A stretch of DNA of 64,000 nucleotides, taken from contig NZ_CP107968.1 in NCBI RefSeq assembly GCF_036084755.1, positions 3,565,501 to 3,629,500 of the forward strand, in the 5' to 3' direction. Of the stretch, positions 53,044-62,119 are shown one piece after another. Numbering within the stretch: the first letter of the stretch is position 1; every line of letters starts with the position of its first letter. A program made the position numbers and the translations under genes. Origin of the DNA: Streptomyces sp. NBC_00370 (lineage in GTDB: Bacteria > Actinomycetota > Actinomycetes > Streptomycetales > Streptomycetaceae). The notes under the pieces are model-generated. The model saw only the letters and a program-made list of their open reading frames with translations. It had not been told where the DNA came from and made no database searches.

Positions 53044-53172
53044 GCGGGTGCTCCTAGGGCGACTGCCGGTCGCTGAGCCGCCCGGCACCTCACATTCACG
53101 AGGAGAATGCGAGTTAATGCATCGTAAATGCCAGCGACTCAGGATGGTGACCCTCTTGGTTGATCCTCCAAC

Positions 53173-53192
53173 CATGAGCGATGACACTCATG
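53173..53192. promoter_or_regulatory. Inverted repeat in the PucR / xanthine-dehydrogenase intergenic region
   Basis: CATGAG-N8-CTCATG lies about 60 bp before the FAD-subunit ATG, in the AT-richer divergent promoter region. Candidate PucR operator. Confidence 0.45.
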
Positions 53193-53250
53193 TTTTTCCG
53201 TGCCCCGCGCCGATGTCGCCGCCCGCCACGGCGTTGCTTCACTGACCGGC

Positions 53251-54123
53251 ATGGATCTGAACACCGTGCTTGAGGTACGGGACGCGCGTCACCGCGTGCC
53301 GTGGCAGCCGGGCGATGCCTGGCTGGCCGGCGGCACCTACCTGTTCTCCGAGCCTCAGCCGCACCTGCGGCGCCTGATCGATCTGACCCGGCTGGACTGG
53401 GAGCCCCTGCGGGAGCTGCCGGACGGGTCCCTGGAGATCGCGGCGACCTGCACGATCGCGCGGCTGTCGCGGTTCGCGAGGAACTGGCACCCGACGGCGG
53501 CCCCGCTCTTCGAGCAGTGCTGCCGGGCCTTCCTCGCATCGTTCAAGATCTGGAACATGGCCACCGTCGGCGGGAACCTCTGCAACGCGCTGCCTGCGGG
53601 CCCCATGATCTCGCTGACCGCCGCGCTCGACGGCGTCTGTCTCCTCCAGGCGCAGGACGGCTCACTGCGCACCACGCCGGTCGCCGACTTCGTCACCGGA
53701 GCGGGACGCAAGGACCTGGCCGAGGGCGAGCTGCTGCGCTCGGTCACGCTGCCTGCCGCCGCGCTGGCCTCGCGTACGGCGTTCCGCCAGACGTCCCTGT
53801 ACGGGCTCGGCCGCTCCGGGGCGCTCGTCATCGGCACGCTGGACGCCAGGGACGGCTCGCTGACGGTGACGGTCACGGCGGCGACCGTACGGCCGTACCG
53901 GTTCTGGTTCCCGCTGCCGCCACGGGCCGGGGAGCTGCGCGCGGCGATCGAGGAGGCCGTCGGGGATGTCGGTACGGGCGGCGGTGACAGGGGTGAGGCC
54001 GGAGACAGCAACTGGTTCGACGACATCCATGGACTGCCCGCCTGGCGACGGCACATGGCGCTGCGGCTGGCGGAGGAAGTACGGGCCGAGCTGAGCAAAC
54101 CTAGCGGCGAGAGTGGTTCCTGA
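53251..54123 (+). CDS. Xanthine-dehydrogenase-like FAD-binding subunit
   Basis: A 290-aa member of the molybdopterin-dehydrogenase FAD-domain family: WLAGGTYLFSEPQPHLRRLI for the FAD loop, then ATVGGNLCNALPAGPMISLT and a C-terminal CO-dehydrogenase-flavin-like section. It passes electrons from the iron-sulfur clusters to FAD/NAD. Its TGA overlaps the ATG of the next gene (TGATG), so both subunits are made together. Substrate is inferred from the PucR neighbour: probably xanthine/hypoxanthine. Confidence 0.85.
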   Translation: MDLNTVLEVRDARHRVPWQPGDAWLAGGTYLFSEPQPHLRRLIDLTRLDWEPLRELPDGSLEIAATCTIARLSRFARNWHPTAAPLFEQCCRAFLASFKIWNMATVGGNLCNALPAGPMISLTAALDGVCLLQAQDGSLRTTPVADFVTGAGRKDLAEGELLRSVTLPAAALASRTAFRQTSLYGLGRSGALVIGTLDARDGSLTVTVTAATVRPYRFWFPLPPRAGELRAAIEEAVGDVGTGGGDRGEAGDSNWFDDIHGLPAWRRHMALRLAEEVRAELSKPSGESGS

Positions 54124-56993
54124 TGGCCTTTCACATCAACGTCAACGAGCAGCCCTTCGACGCCGAGCCGCGCCCCGGCCAGTGTCTGCGCACCTATCTG
54201 CGAGAGCGCGGCTGGTTCGGGGTGAAGAAGGGCTGCGACGCGGGCGACTGCGGCGCCTGCACCGTGCATGTGGACGGTGAGCCGGTGCACAGCTGCCTCT
54301 ACCCGGCCGTACGGGCCGAAGGGCGCGCGGTGACGACCGTCGAGGGTCTTGCGTCGAAGAGCGGCGAACTCCACCCCGTACAGCAGCGGTTCCTCGACGC
54401 GCAGGGTTTCCAGTGCGGGTTCTGCACGGCGGGGTTCCTGATGACCACCGCAGCGCTCGACGCGGACCAGCTGACCGACCTGCCGCGCGCGTTCAAGGGC
54501 AACTTGTGCCGCTGCACGGGCTATCGGGCGATCGAGGACGCCGTACGCGGGGTCCGGCACGCCGAGGCGCCGGAGGCCGGGCAGGCCGTGGGGCGCAATC
54601 TGCCCGCCCCCGCCGGGCCGCAGGTCGTCACGGGCACCGCCCGCTACACCTTCGACGTCGACATCCCCGGTCTGCTGCACATGAAGCTGCTGCGCTCACC
54701 GCACGCGCACGCCCGCATCGTCGCGATCGACACCTCAGCTGCCCTGCGGATCAGGGGAGTTGAGGCGGTCTTCACTCACTACGACGCTCCGGAGCGGCTG
54801 TACTCGTCCGCCCGCCACGAGCATCCGGAGGAGGACCCGGACGACACCCGGCTCCTCGACGACACGGTGCGGTACGTGGGCCAGCGCGTCGCCGCCGTCG
54901 TCGCGGACAGCGAGGCTGCGGCGGAGGAGGGCTGCCGGCGGATCGAGGTCACGTACGAGGTGCTGCCCGCCGTGCTCGACCCGGAGGAGGCGATGCGCCC
55001 GGGTGCGCCCGTCGTCCACGCCAAGGACGCGGCCACGGCCCGGATCGCGCGCCCGCAGAACAACGTGGTGGGTGAGGTGCACGGCGAGGTCGGCGATGTG
55101 GCGGCCGGGTTCGCCGATGCGGACCTCGTGTACGAGAAGACGTTCCGCACCCAGCGCGTCCAGCACGCCAGCCTGGAGACGCACGGCGCCGTGGCCTGGT
55201 TCGAGGAGCTGGCGGAGGGCGGCGGCGAGCGGCTGACCGTACGCTCCAGCACCCAGACGCCGTTCCTGACCCGGCGCGCGCTGTGCGCGCTGTTCGAACT
55301 GCCCGAGGAGCAGGTGCGGGTGGTCGCGGGACGGGTCGGCGGCGGCTTCGGCGGGAAGCAGGAGATGCTGGTCGAGGACATCGTGGCGCTTGCGGCGCTG
55401 CGTACGAAGCGGCCGGTGAAGCTGGAGTACACCCGCGCGGAGCAGTTCTACGGCGCCACCACCCGGCACCCGTTCACGGTCCGCGTGAAGGCGGGGGCGC
55501 GGGCGGACGGTGTGCTGACGGCCCTTCAGATCCGGGTGGTCTCGAACACCGGGGCGTACGGGAACCACGGGCCCGCCGTGATGTTCCACGCCTGCGGCGA
55601 GTCCCTGTCCGTCTACCGCTGCCCGAACAAGAAGGCCGACGGCTACTCCGTCTACACGCACGCGGTCCCCGCGGGCGCGTTCCGGGGTTACGGTCTCGGC
55701 CAGGTCGTCTTCGCGATGGAGTCCGTACTGGACGAGCTGGCGCGGCGGTTGGACCTGGACCCGCTCACGCTGCGCGAGAAGAACATCATCGGCGCCGGCG
55801 AGCCCATGGTCACCCCGGGGGGTGAGGAGGAGGACCTGCACATCGCGAGTTACGGCCTCGACCAGTGCCTGGGGATCGTGCGGCGGGCGCGGGCGGAGGC
55901 TGTTCCGGGCGATGCCGCTCCGGAGGGAGCGTCTTCGGAGAGTGCTTCCTCGGAGGGATCTTCTTCGGAGGGATCCTTTTCGGAGGGAGCTTCCTCGGAC
56001 GGTGAAGAGGGGTTGGCGGGCTGGCTGGTGGGTGAGGGTGCGGCACTTTCGATGATCGCGACAGGGCCGCCCGGCGGCCATATCGCGGACGCACGGGTGG
56101 CCTTGAGCGCCGACGGCACCTTCGATCTCGCGGTAGGTACGGCGGAGTTCGGCAACGGCACCACCACCGTGCACCGGCAGATCGCGGCGGGCGAACTGTC
56201 CACCACGGCGGAGCGGATCACCATCCGCCAGTCGGACACCGATGTCGTACGGCACGACACGGGCGCGTTCGCCTCGACGGGCACGGTCGTGGCGGGCAAG
56301 GCGACGCTGCGCGCGTCACAGGAACTCGCCGTGCGGATCCTGGACTTCGCCGCCGAGGTGCTGGGCGCGGAGCGCGCCGAGTGCCGGCTGGTGGAGGAGG
56401 CGGTGCAGGCGCCGGGGCGGCGCGTCCTGCTCAAGGAGCTGTACACGGCCGCACAGTCGGCGGGCCGCGAGCTGGCGGCGGACGGGCACTTCGGCGGGAC
56501 ACCGCGCTCGGTGGCCTTCAACGCCCAGTGGTTCCGGGTCGCCGTCGACCCGGGCACGGGCCAGATCCGCATCCTGCGCAGTGTGCACGCGGCCGACGCG
56601 GGCAAGGTCATGAACCCGATGCAGTGCAGGGGCCAGGTCGAGGGCGGCGTGGCGCAGGCGCTGGGTGCCACACTCTTCGAGAACGTACGGCTCGACGCAC
56701 GCGGCCAGGTCAGCACGGCGGCCTTCCGCCGCTACCGGCTGCCGGCCTTCGCCGACGTACCGCGCACGGAGGTCCACTTCATGGAAACGACGGACGAGAT
56801 CGGTCCGTTGGGCGCGAAGTCGATGAGCGAGAGCCCGTTCAACCCCGTCGCCCCCGCGCTGGCGAACGCGCTGCGGGACGCGACGGGGGTGCGCTTCACG
56901 GAACTCCCGCTCACGAGCGACCGGGTGTGGCTGGCGCTGGCGGAGGCCGGTGTCCCTACCACTGGTAGGGAAGGTACTTCCCGTCGAGGGTGA
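54123..56993 (+). CDS. Fused [2Fe-2S] / molybdopterin-binding subunit of a xanthine-dehydrogenase-like enzyme
   Basis: A 956-aa fusion. Residues 1-150 are the iron-sulfur subunit, with the first cluster C38-x4-C43-x2-C46...C58 (CDAGDCGACTV) and the second from CGFC and CRCTGY. The rest is the Mo catalytic subunit (RVGGGFGGKQE, GAFRGYGLGQVVFAME, and the catalytic Glu in AKSMSESPFNP). These are usually separate genes in bacteria. A Ser/Glu/Gly-rich insert (SESASSEGSSSEGSFSEG) at about residues 600-630 comes from 15-bp DNA repeats near 55920-56010. Overlaps cyanase by 38 nt, convergent. Confidence 0.88.
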   Translation: MAFHINVNEQPFDAEPRPGQCLRTYLRERGWFGVKKGCDAGDCGACTVHVDGEPVHSCLYPAVRAEGRAVTTVEGLASKSGELHPVQQRFLDAQGFQCGFCTAGFLMTTAALDADQLTDLPRAFKGNLCRCTGYRAIEDAVRGVRHAEAPEAGQAVGRNLPAPAGPQVVTGTARYTFDVDIPGLLHMKLLRSPHAHARIVAIDTSAALRIRGVEAVFTHYDAPERLYSSARHEHPEEDPDDTRLLDDTVRYVGQRVAAVVADSEAAAEEGCRRIEVTYEVLPAVLDPEEAMRPGAPVVHAKDAATARIARPQNNVVGEVHGEVGDVAAGFADADLVYEKTFRTQRVQHASLETHGAVAWFEELAEGGGERLTVRSSTQTPFLTRRALCALFELPEEQVRVVAGRVGGGFGGKQEMLVEDIVALAALRTKRPVKLEYTRAEQFYGATTRHPFTVRVKAGARADGVLTALQIRVVSNTGAYGNHGPAVMFHACGESLSVYRCPNKKADGYSVYTHAVPAGAFRGYGLGQVVFAMESVLDELARRLDLDPLTLREKNIIGAGEPMVTPGGEEEDLHIASYGLDQCLGIVRRARAEAVPGDAAPEGASSESASSEGSSSEGSFSEGASSDGEEGLAGWLVGEGAALSMIATGPPGGHIADARVALSADGTFDLAVGTAEFGNGTTTVHRQIAAGELSTTAERITIRQSDTDVVRHDTGAFASTGTVVAGKATLRASQELAVRILDFAAEVLGAERAECRLVEEAVQAPGRRVLLKELYTAAQSAGRELAADGHFGGTPRSVAFNAQWFRVAVDPGTGQIRILRSVHAADAGKVMNPMQCRGQVEGGVAQALGATLFENVRLDARGQVSTAAFRRYRLPAFADVPRTEVHFMETTDEIGPLGAKSMSESPFNPVAPALANALRDATGVRFTELPLTSDRVWLALAEAGVPTTGREGTSRRG

Positions 56994-57399
56994 TGACGAC
57001 GCGGTCGCCTGCCGGGTCGGGGACCCGCTTGACGTCGAGCCGGAAGTTGATGGCGCTCATGATGCCGTCGCCGCACTGCTCGTGGATCAGCTCCTTGATG
57101 GTCGGCCCGTAGACCTGGACGACCTCGTAGAGCCGGTAGATGGTGGGGTCGACGGGGACGGCCGCGTCGAGGGCGCCGCGGGTGGGCTGGAGTTGGAAGG
57201 CGACCGCGACGTCCTTGTCCAGTTCGAGCAGCGCCGCCGCCGTCTCGGCCTCCTCCTTGGGCATCGGATGCTGCCCGAGCAACGCGGCGGTGGTCCACGC
57301 GAGCGGTCGCCCCACGGCCTCGGCGAGCTGAGCCCAGGTGATCCCGGTCTGCACCTTCGCGGCGCGAACGGCTTCGGCTGCTTCTTGCTTGGTGAGCAT
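56956..57399 (-). CDS. cynS: Cyanate hydratase (cyanase)
   Basis: A 147-aa protein matching cyanase over its length: HTH-like N-terminal domain (LTKQEAAEAVRAAKVQTGIT, WAQLAEAVGRP) and the catalytic C-terminal domain with YRLYEVVQVYGPTIKELIHE and GDGIMSAINFRLDVKRV, holding the Arg, Glu and Ser of the active site. It converts cyanate plus bicarbonate to ammonia and CO2, detoxifying cyanate and giving nitrogen. The ATG at 57399 follows GAGGG; a 12-codon upstream extension is unlikely. A strong palindrome lies upstream. Confidence 0.93.
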   Translation of the reverse strand: MLTKQEAAEAVRAAKVQTGITWAQLAEAVGRPLAWTTAALLGQHPMPKEEAETAAALLELDKDVAVAFQLQPTRGALDAAVPVDPTIYRLYEVVQVYGPTIKELIHEQCGDGIMSAINFRLDVKRVPDPAGDRVVITLDGKYLPYQW

Positions 57400-57439
57400 G
57401 GCGCCCTCTTTCCGTAGCTCTGGGTGGCTCCGCACGTTC

Positions 57440-57476
57440 CTGTATGCACTTCGGGAGTTATGGATTGTGCATACAG
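57440..57476. promoter_or_regulatory. Perfect inverted repeat upstream of cynS
   Basis: CTGTATGCAC (57440-57449) and GTGCATACAG (57467-57476) are perfect 10-bp arms 17 bp apart, 40 bp before the cynS start. A CATAAC -10-like element on the minus strand sits in the spacer. Likely operator for a cyanase regulator not in view. Confidence 0.65.
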
Positions 57477-57493
57477 CATACCGCCGTGATCGG

Positions 57494-58752
57494 TCAGCCG
57501 ACGGTCTTGAACTCGACCTTGCCCGCGCTCATTCGGAAGTTCCCGTTGGTGTAGAGGAGCGGGCGCGCCTCCACGTGATTCCCGCTGTACCGCTCGACGT
57601 GCCGGATGTCGATGCGGTCGGGTGTGGTGAAGTCGATCAGCGCGATGGCGACCCAGTAGGAGAGATTGCGGTTGTTGAACAGGGGCGCCGTGACCGTGGA
57701 CCCGCGCCCGTCGGTCACCACCGCCCGCGCGCCGTACGACGCGAACGATCCCGTGCCGTTCTCGACCGCGCTGTAGGCGCAGATGAGAACGTACCCCTGG
57801 GTGTCGGGACGGCGGATGGTGATCGTCTCTCTGCCCGGCGCCTGCGCGTCGCCGTCCAGGGCGATGTACGGCGGGGCCGTGGCGGACCCCAAGTCCCGGT
57901 AGTACACGGCCTCTTCCGACTTGTTGGGCTTGGTGCCCCGGGGTGTGACGGACTGCCGGGGGACGAACAGCGCGTACAGATCGAGGTCGGCCCCGCCTGC
58001 CGGCGCCGCGCGTTGCCGCCGTCCCATTCGAGGGTGGCGGTGACGACGACAGTGGAGTCGCCCTTGCGCATGCTGATGCTGGCCTGGCCGCCCTTGGTGA
58101 GCAGGACCTTGCCGAGGGGCCGGCCGCTGTCTGCCTGCGTGGTGGGCTTGGAGGGCGGGGACGTGGGGGTGGGGAGGGGGAAGGGCACGGCGGCGGGGAG
58201 GGGCACGGCGGGGGTTGGGGTGGGGGCCGGGGTGGGGGCCGGGGTGGGCGCCGGGGTGGGGTCGTCCACGACGATGCCGAAGTCCTGTGCCAGGCCTGCG
58301 AGTCCGGTGTCCCAGCCCTGCCCGACAGCACGGACCTTCCACGCCCCGGCGCGACGGTACAGCTCGACCAGGACCGCAACGGTCTCCCGGTGGGCGAGCG
58401 GCGGCGGTACGAACGCCAGCCGCGTACCGCCGCAGTCGATCACGGCGGTCGGGGTACTGCGGGAGTCGAAGTACGGGACGGTCAGCTCCGGATCGATGCT
58501 CGCCACGACGGCGATCCGGTCGACGTGGGCCGGCAGCGCCGCGAGATCGACGGCGATGGTCTGGCCGCGGAGGGCGACGCCGTCCTGCGAGCGGTGGTTG
58601 TAGAACACGAGGTCGTCGTCGGACCGTACCTTGCCGTCCGGGGCCAGCAGCACGGCCGAGACATCGATCCCCGTCGTGGGGGCCTGGAGGGTGACTTCGC
58701 AGGTCAGCGCCGACAGGGGCGCGTTGCCACCCTTGGCAAGGTTCGTGATCAT
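57494..58752 (-). pseudogene. Tandem TerD-domain gene with a frameshift
   Basis: The first TerD-type domain runs from the ATG at 58752 (LAKGGNAPLSALTCEVTLQA, DDDLVFYNHRSQDGVALRGQ) to a Pro/Thr linker of APTP repeats and the beginning of a second domain (VLLTKGGQASISMRKGD, ATLEWDGGNA). Near 58010 the frame is lost; the second domain resumes one frame over as APAGGADLDLYALFVPRQSV and ends at 57494 (GKVEFKTVG). TerD proteins bind Ca2+ and belong to tellurite/stress systems. Either a real mutation or a base-call error; the rest is well preserved. Confidence 0.72.
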
Positions 58753-58868
58753 TCATGCCTCCCGTGATGTCCCCACATGATGGAGGGTCAGGTCGGCGGA
58801 TGCCCGGCAAATAGGGATACCGGTACGAACAGGCGGACGCCGCGAACCAGGAGGCCAGGCGGTCGGAA

Positions 58869-59320
58869 GGCCGCCCCTGGGCTTTGAGTGTCGCGGTTCC
58901 GGTCCGGGCATCAAGGGCGCTCCTCCGTCGCGTCGGCTACGCCGATTCCGCTCCGCTCCACCCTTGACCCCCGGCCCTCCACCGCAAGTGCATCTTCGGG
59001 GGGGCGGCCGGGGGGCTCCACGGGCCAGGCCCGGGAGTGGTGGCGGGTGCTTGGCCGGGCGGCGGGTGCCACGCGGCAGTTGCGTGGGGGGACTCGGGTC
59101 GGCTCGGCGTCCGCCCCCGCCGGGGAGCAGTGCCACTCATGCCCCGCTGGTCACTGGGGGTGGGGGTGGGGCGGGAGGGTGCCCGGCTTGGGTCATGGGG
59201 CCGGGCATGGGGCGCGGGGATGGGACGGGTGTGACTGGGGTATCCCCGTGTGGTTTGTGGGGCGGCCGTCGGGCGTCTTTTGCGTCCCCTGTTGCGTTAG
59301 GCGCGTCGTAGGGGCACATC
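58869..59320. repeat. Left arm of a long inverted repeat
   Basis: About 450 bp, the imperfect reverse complement of 60015-60408. Shared blocks include TGAGTGTCGCGG, CTTGACCCCCGGCCCTCCAC, GGTGCTTGGCCGGGCGG and TTTTGCGTCCC. No gene in it. The two arms frame a single TPR gene. Confidence 0.85.
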
Positions 59321-59411
59321 AGGCGGTGTGGAGCCGCCGACGCGGGGCGGGTGTGGCTCGTGAGGCAGGGATGAATCCGCGCTCCCGCACACCCGCCCGG
59401 CGTCGGAGGGC

Positions 59412-59906
59412 TCAGGTGTCGGTGGGGGTGACGAGGAGGCGGGCGTAGTTCGCCATGGACCTCTGGTAGCGGGGCAGGTGGGGGGCCAGGGCTGTTACGG
59501 CGATGGCCACCGCCTCCCGCTCACGGCCCACGTCCGTCAGGGCCAGCGCCAGGACCGCGCTGATCGCGTCGCTCAAGTGGTCCTCGCCAGCGGCCTGTTC
59601 CTTCGTCAACAGCTCGATGGTCTTCTCCGGATGGCCCAGACTCCGGAGCGAGCTGGCCATCTGGATGACCGCCCGTCGGCGCCGCTCCCCCGGCAGCTCC
59701 CCCTTCAGCGCCTCCTCGTACAGCGGCACCGCGCGGCTCGTGTGCCCGGTCGAGTCCAGGGCTGCGGCCCGCTCGAAGAAGGCCACCGGATCACCGGCGG
59801 GCAGTTCGCCGACGAGCTTGTCCATCGCCGCCAGAAACTCCTCCTCCGGCAGCTCGTCTATGGATGCCCACAACTCGCTGTTCCGCTGTTCCCACTGCCG
59901 GTTCAT
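59412..59906 (-). CDS. TPR-repeat protein
   Basis: A 164-aa helical protein: DELPEEEFLAAMDKLVGELP, then TPR-like pairs with AGDPVAFFERAAALDSTG, RAVPLYEEALKGELPGERRR, and LRSLGHPEKTIELLTKEQAA. It fits the small Streptomyces tetratricopeptide group. The ATG at 59906 has GAGGGG upstream. It lies between the two arms of a long inverted repeat, which may have carried it in. Binding partner unknown. Confidence 0.78.
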   Translation of the reverse strand: MNRQWEQRNSELWASIDELPEEEFLAAMDKLVGELPAGDPVAFFERAAALDSTGHTSRAVPLYEEALKGELPGERRRRAVIQMASSLRSLGHPEKTIELLTKEQAAGEDHLSDAISAVLALALTDVGREREAVAIAVTALAPHLPRYQRSMANYARLLVTPTDT

Positions 59907-60014
59907 CGGTGTTCCCCTCGTTGGTCGGATCCTGCACCGCCCATCCTGCTGACGCCGCCGCGTTCCGGCCACCGATTTGCCCCCACCCCGCCATCAGGGG
60001 CTCCGCACCGGTTG

Positions 60015-60408
60015 GATGTTCCCCATGGCGCGCCTCACGCAACACGGGACGCAAAAGGCGCCCGACCGCCGCCCCACGAGCCACTTCCCGTCACCCGGGT
60101 CACACCCGTTCCACCCACCCTCAGTGACCAGCGGGGCATGAGTCGCAACCGCTCCCCGGTGGGGGTGGACGCCGAGACGGCCCGAGTCCCCTCATGCAAC
60201 TGCCGCGTGGCACCCGCCGCCCGGCCAAGCACCCGTCATCACGAGCCCAGCTCCTCCGTGGAGCCCCCCGGCCGCCCCCCCCAGCCTTCACTTGCGGTGG
60301 AGGGCCGGGGGTCAAGGGTGACCGCAGGTCATCGGCGCAGCCGACGCGACGTAGGAGCGCCCTTGACGCCCGGACCGGAGCCGCGACACTCAACAAAAAG
60401 GGGCGGCC
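60015..60408. repeat. Right arm of a long inverted repeat
   Basis: About 390 bp, reverse complement of 58869-59320 with scattered changes and about 60 bp less in total. The outer edges align at GGCCGCCCC / GGGGCGGCC. No gene or transposase within. Confidence 0.85.
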
Positions 60409-60835
60409 CCGCGCTCGCCTGAAAGCGCCGCCCGCACAGCTCCCGGCACATGCCCCCCGCATACCCGACCCCGCCCGACGCCCCCTCAAACGTGTCCTCC
60501 GACACGTCCACGGAGCCGTCTTCGGACACGCTCACTGATCGTTAGTTGGCGTTACCGGTCGTTCCCAGATCCCTTCGGGATCGTTTCGTGGTCGTTTGCC
60601 GATTGTGGCTGAGTCGACAAAACGCCAAGAAGGCCCATGAACGGTCGATAGTCAGACATGCACGTGGTGTAACCGGTTCCGCAAGCGACCCTCAAACGAC
60701 CCCAGGGCGCTGCTGCAACGAAAGCGTTTGCTCGTCACTGTGGAGTGGTCACCCCCACCGGCCATGCGCAAATCGCTTCGTGAACCTAGCTCAGGCACGC
60801 TGACTGATGACCCGCAAGAGAGGGCTGTTAGAAGA
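60409..60835. other. Non-coding upstream region of the acyl-CoA dehydrogenase
   Basis: About 430 bp without a credible gene. It contains GATCCC-TTC-GGGATC (60568-60582) followed by a T-rich run, which could be an attenuator or terminator. The DNA looks less GC-rich than its surroundings from about 60540, so it probably holds the promoter. Confidence 0.5.
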
Positions 60836-62035
60836 ATGAGCGGCTACTTCACCACAGAGAGCCATGAACGTCTGAGGAATCAGGTCAGAACTTTCGCCGA
60901 AGCCGAGGTACGGCCCCGGATCCCCGAGATGGAAGCGTCACGGGCCGTCCAGTACGAACTTTCCCGTCTCATCGCCCGGCAGGGGTGGCTCGGCGTCACG
61001 ATCGACGGCACGTACGGCGGCATGGGGGCCGGCCATCTGTCGAAGACCATCATCATCGAGGAACTGGCCCGCGTCAGCGGCGCCATGGGCGCCATGGTCC
61101 AGGCGTCCCAGCTCGGCGTCGCGAAGATCATCCACTTCGGCAGCGACACGCAGAAGAAGGCCTGGCTCCCCGAGATCGCGGCCGGTGACTGTCTGCCCAC
61201 CATCGCCGTCACCGAGGCCGGTTCAGGCGGCCATGTCCTCGGCATGGAGGCGACGGCCGTCCGCGACGGTGACGACTACCTCCTCAACGGTCGCAAGGTG
61301 TTCGTCGGCAATTCCCACGTCGGCGATCTGCACGGGGTCGTCGTCAGGACAGGACCCGGCAGCAAGGGGCTCTCCGCGTTCCTGGTGGAGTCCGACCGGC
61401 CCGGCTTCTCGCTCGCCCCGCACCGCCCCGCGATGGGGCTGCACGGCTTCTCCTTCGGCGAGCTCATCTTCGACAACTGCCGCGTCCCGGCGGCGAACCT
61501 GCTGGGGAACGAGGGCGACGGACTGCCGGTCGCCTACTCGTCCAGCATCCTCTACGGGCGGGCGAATCTGACCGCGGTCTCCCTCGGTATCCACCGGGCG
61601 ATCGTCGAGGAGACCGTCAAGTTCGTGACGAACCGTCAGCGGTACGGTGCCGCGCTCGCCGAACTGCCCACCATCAAGCAGAAGCTGGGACAGATGCAGT
61701 CCCGGCTGATGACGGCCAAGCTCACCGCGTACCACGCGGTGCATCTGCTGGACCAAGGCCTGCCCTGCGACGCCGAGTTGATGAACGCCAAGCTCATCAA
61801 CGTCGAGTCGGCGATGGACTCGGCGCGCGCCGCCATGGAGATCCACGCCGGGATCGGTCTCTCGACCGACCGGCCGATCGAGCGCTACACCCGCGACGCG
61901 TTCCATATCTTCGCGCCGGCGGGCACCTCCGACGTCCAGCTCATCCGGCTCGCCGAGGTGGCGATGGGCACCTCGAAGGGTGCCTGGTCACAGCGGCTGG
62001 CGGCCGTCCCGGTGGCGGCCGAAGCCCTCCGCTGA
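60836..62035 (+). CDS. Acyl-CoA dehydrogenase family protein, Asp in place of catalytic Glu
   Basis: A 399-aa flavoprotein with the ACAD layout: N-terminal helices, AGDCLPTIAVTEAGSGG at the FAD/substrate site, FLVESDRPGFSL, and C-terminal RQRYGAALAELPTIKQKLGQ. The usual base (Glu in the TEYPVER-type motif) reads STDRPIER with Asp345. That substitution could slow or change catalysis, as in ACADs recruited to secondary metabolism. Cytosolic. The ATG at 60836 starts MSGYFTTESH; SD weak. Ends at a terminator shared with the conservon. Confidence 0.85.
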   Translation: MSGYFTTESHERLRNQVRTFAEAEVRPRIPEMEASRAVQYELSRLIARQGWLGVTIDGTYGGMGAGHLSKTIIIEELARVSGAMGAMVQASQLGVAKIIHFGSDTQKKAWLPEIAAGDCLPTIAVTEAGSGGHVLGMEATAVRDGDDYLLNGRKVFVGNSHVGDLHGVVVRTGPGSKGLSAFLVESDRPGFSLAPHRPAMGLHGFSFGELIFDNCRVPAANLLGNEGDGLPVAYSSSILYGRANLTAVSLGIHRAIVEETVKFVTNRQRYGAALAELPTIKQKLGQMQSRLMTAKLTAYHAVHLLDQGLPCDAELMNAKLINVESAMDSARAAMEIHAGIGLSTDRPIERYTRDAFHIFAPAGTSDVQLIRLAEVAMGTSKGAWSQRLAAVPVAAEALR

Positions 62036-62052
62036 CCCGGCCGTAAAACGAA

Positions 62053-62114
62053 AAGGCCCGCCCCCAACCGATGACCGGCCGATGAAGTCCGGCCATCGGT
62101 CAGCGGCAGGCCTT
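62053..62114. terminator. Composite terminator between convergent genes
   Basis: AAGGCC (62053) pairs with GGCCTT (62109), and inside CCGATG..CCGG pairs with CCGG..CATCGG. It separates the acyl-CoA dehydrogenase from the leftward conservon genes. Confidence 0.7.
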
Positions 62115-62119
62115 CTCCG

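Noticed and set aside
54735..56255. Long minus-strand frame inside the xanthine-dehydrogenase gene
   Set aside because: Antisense shadow with no motifs or SD; the plus strand encodes conserved cluster and Mo motifs.
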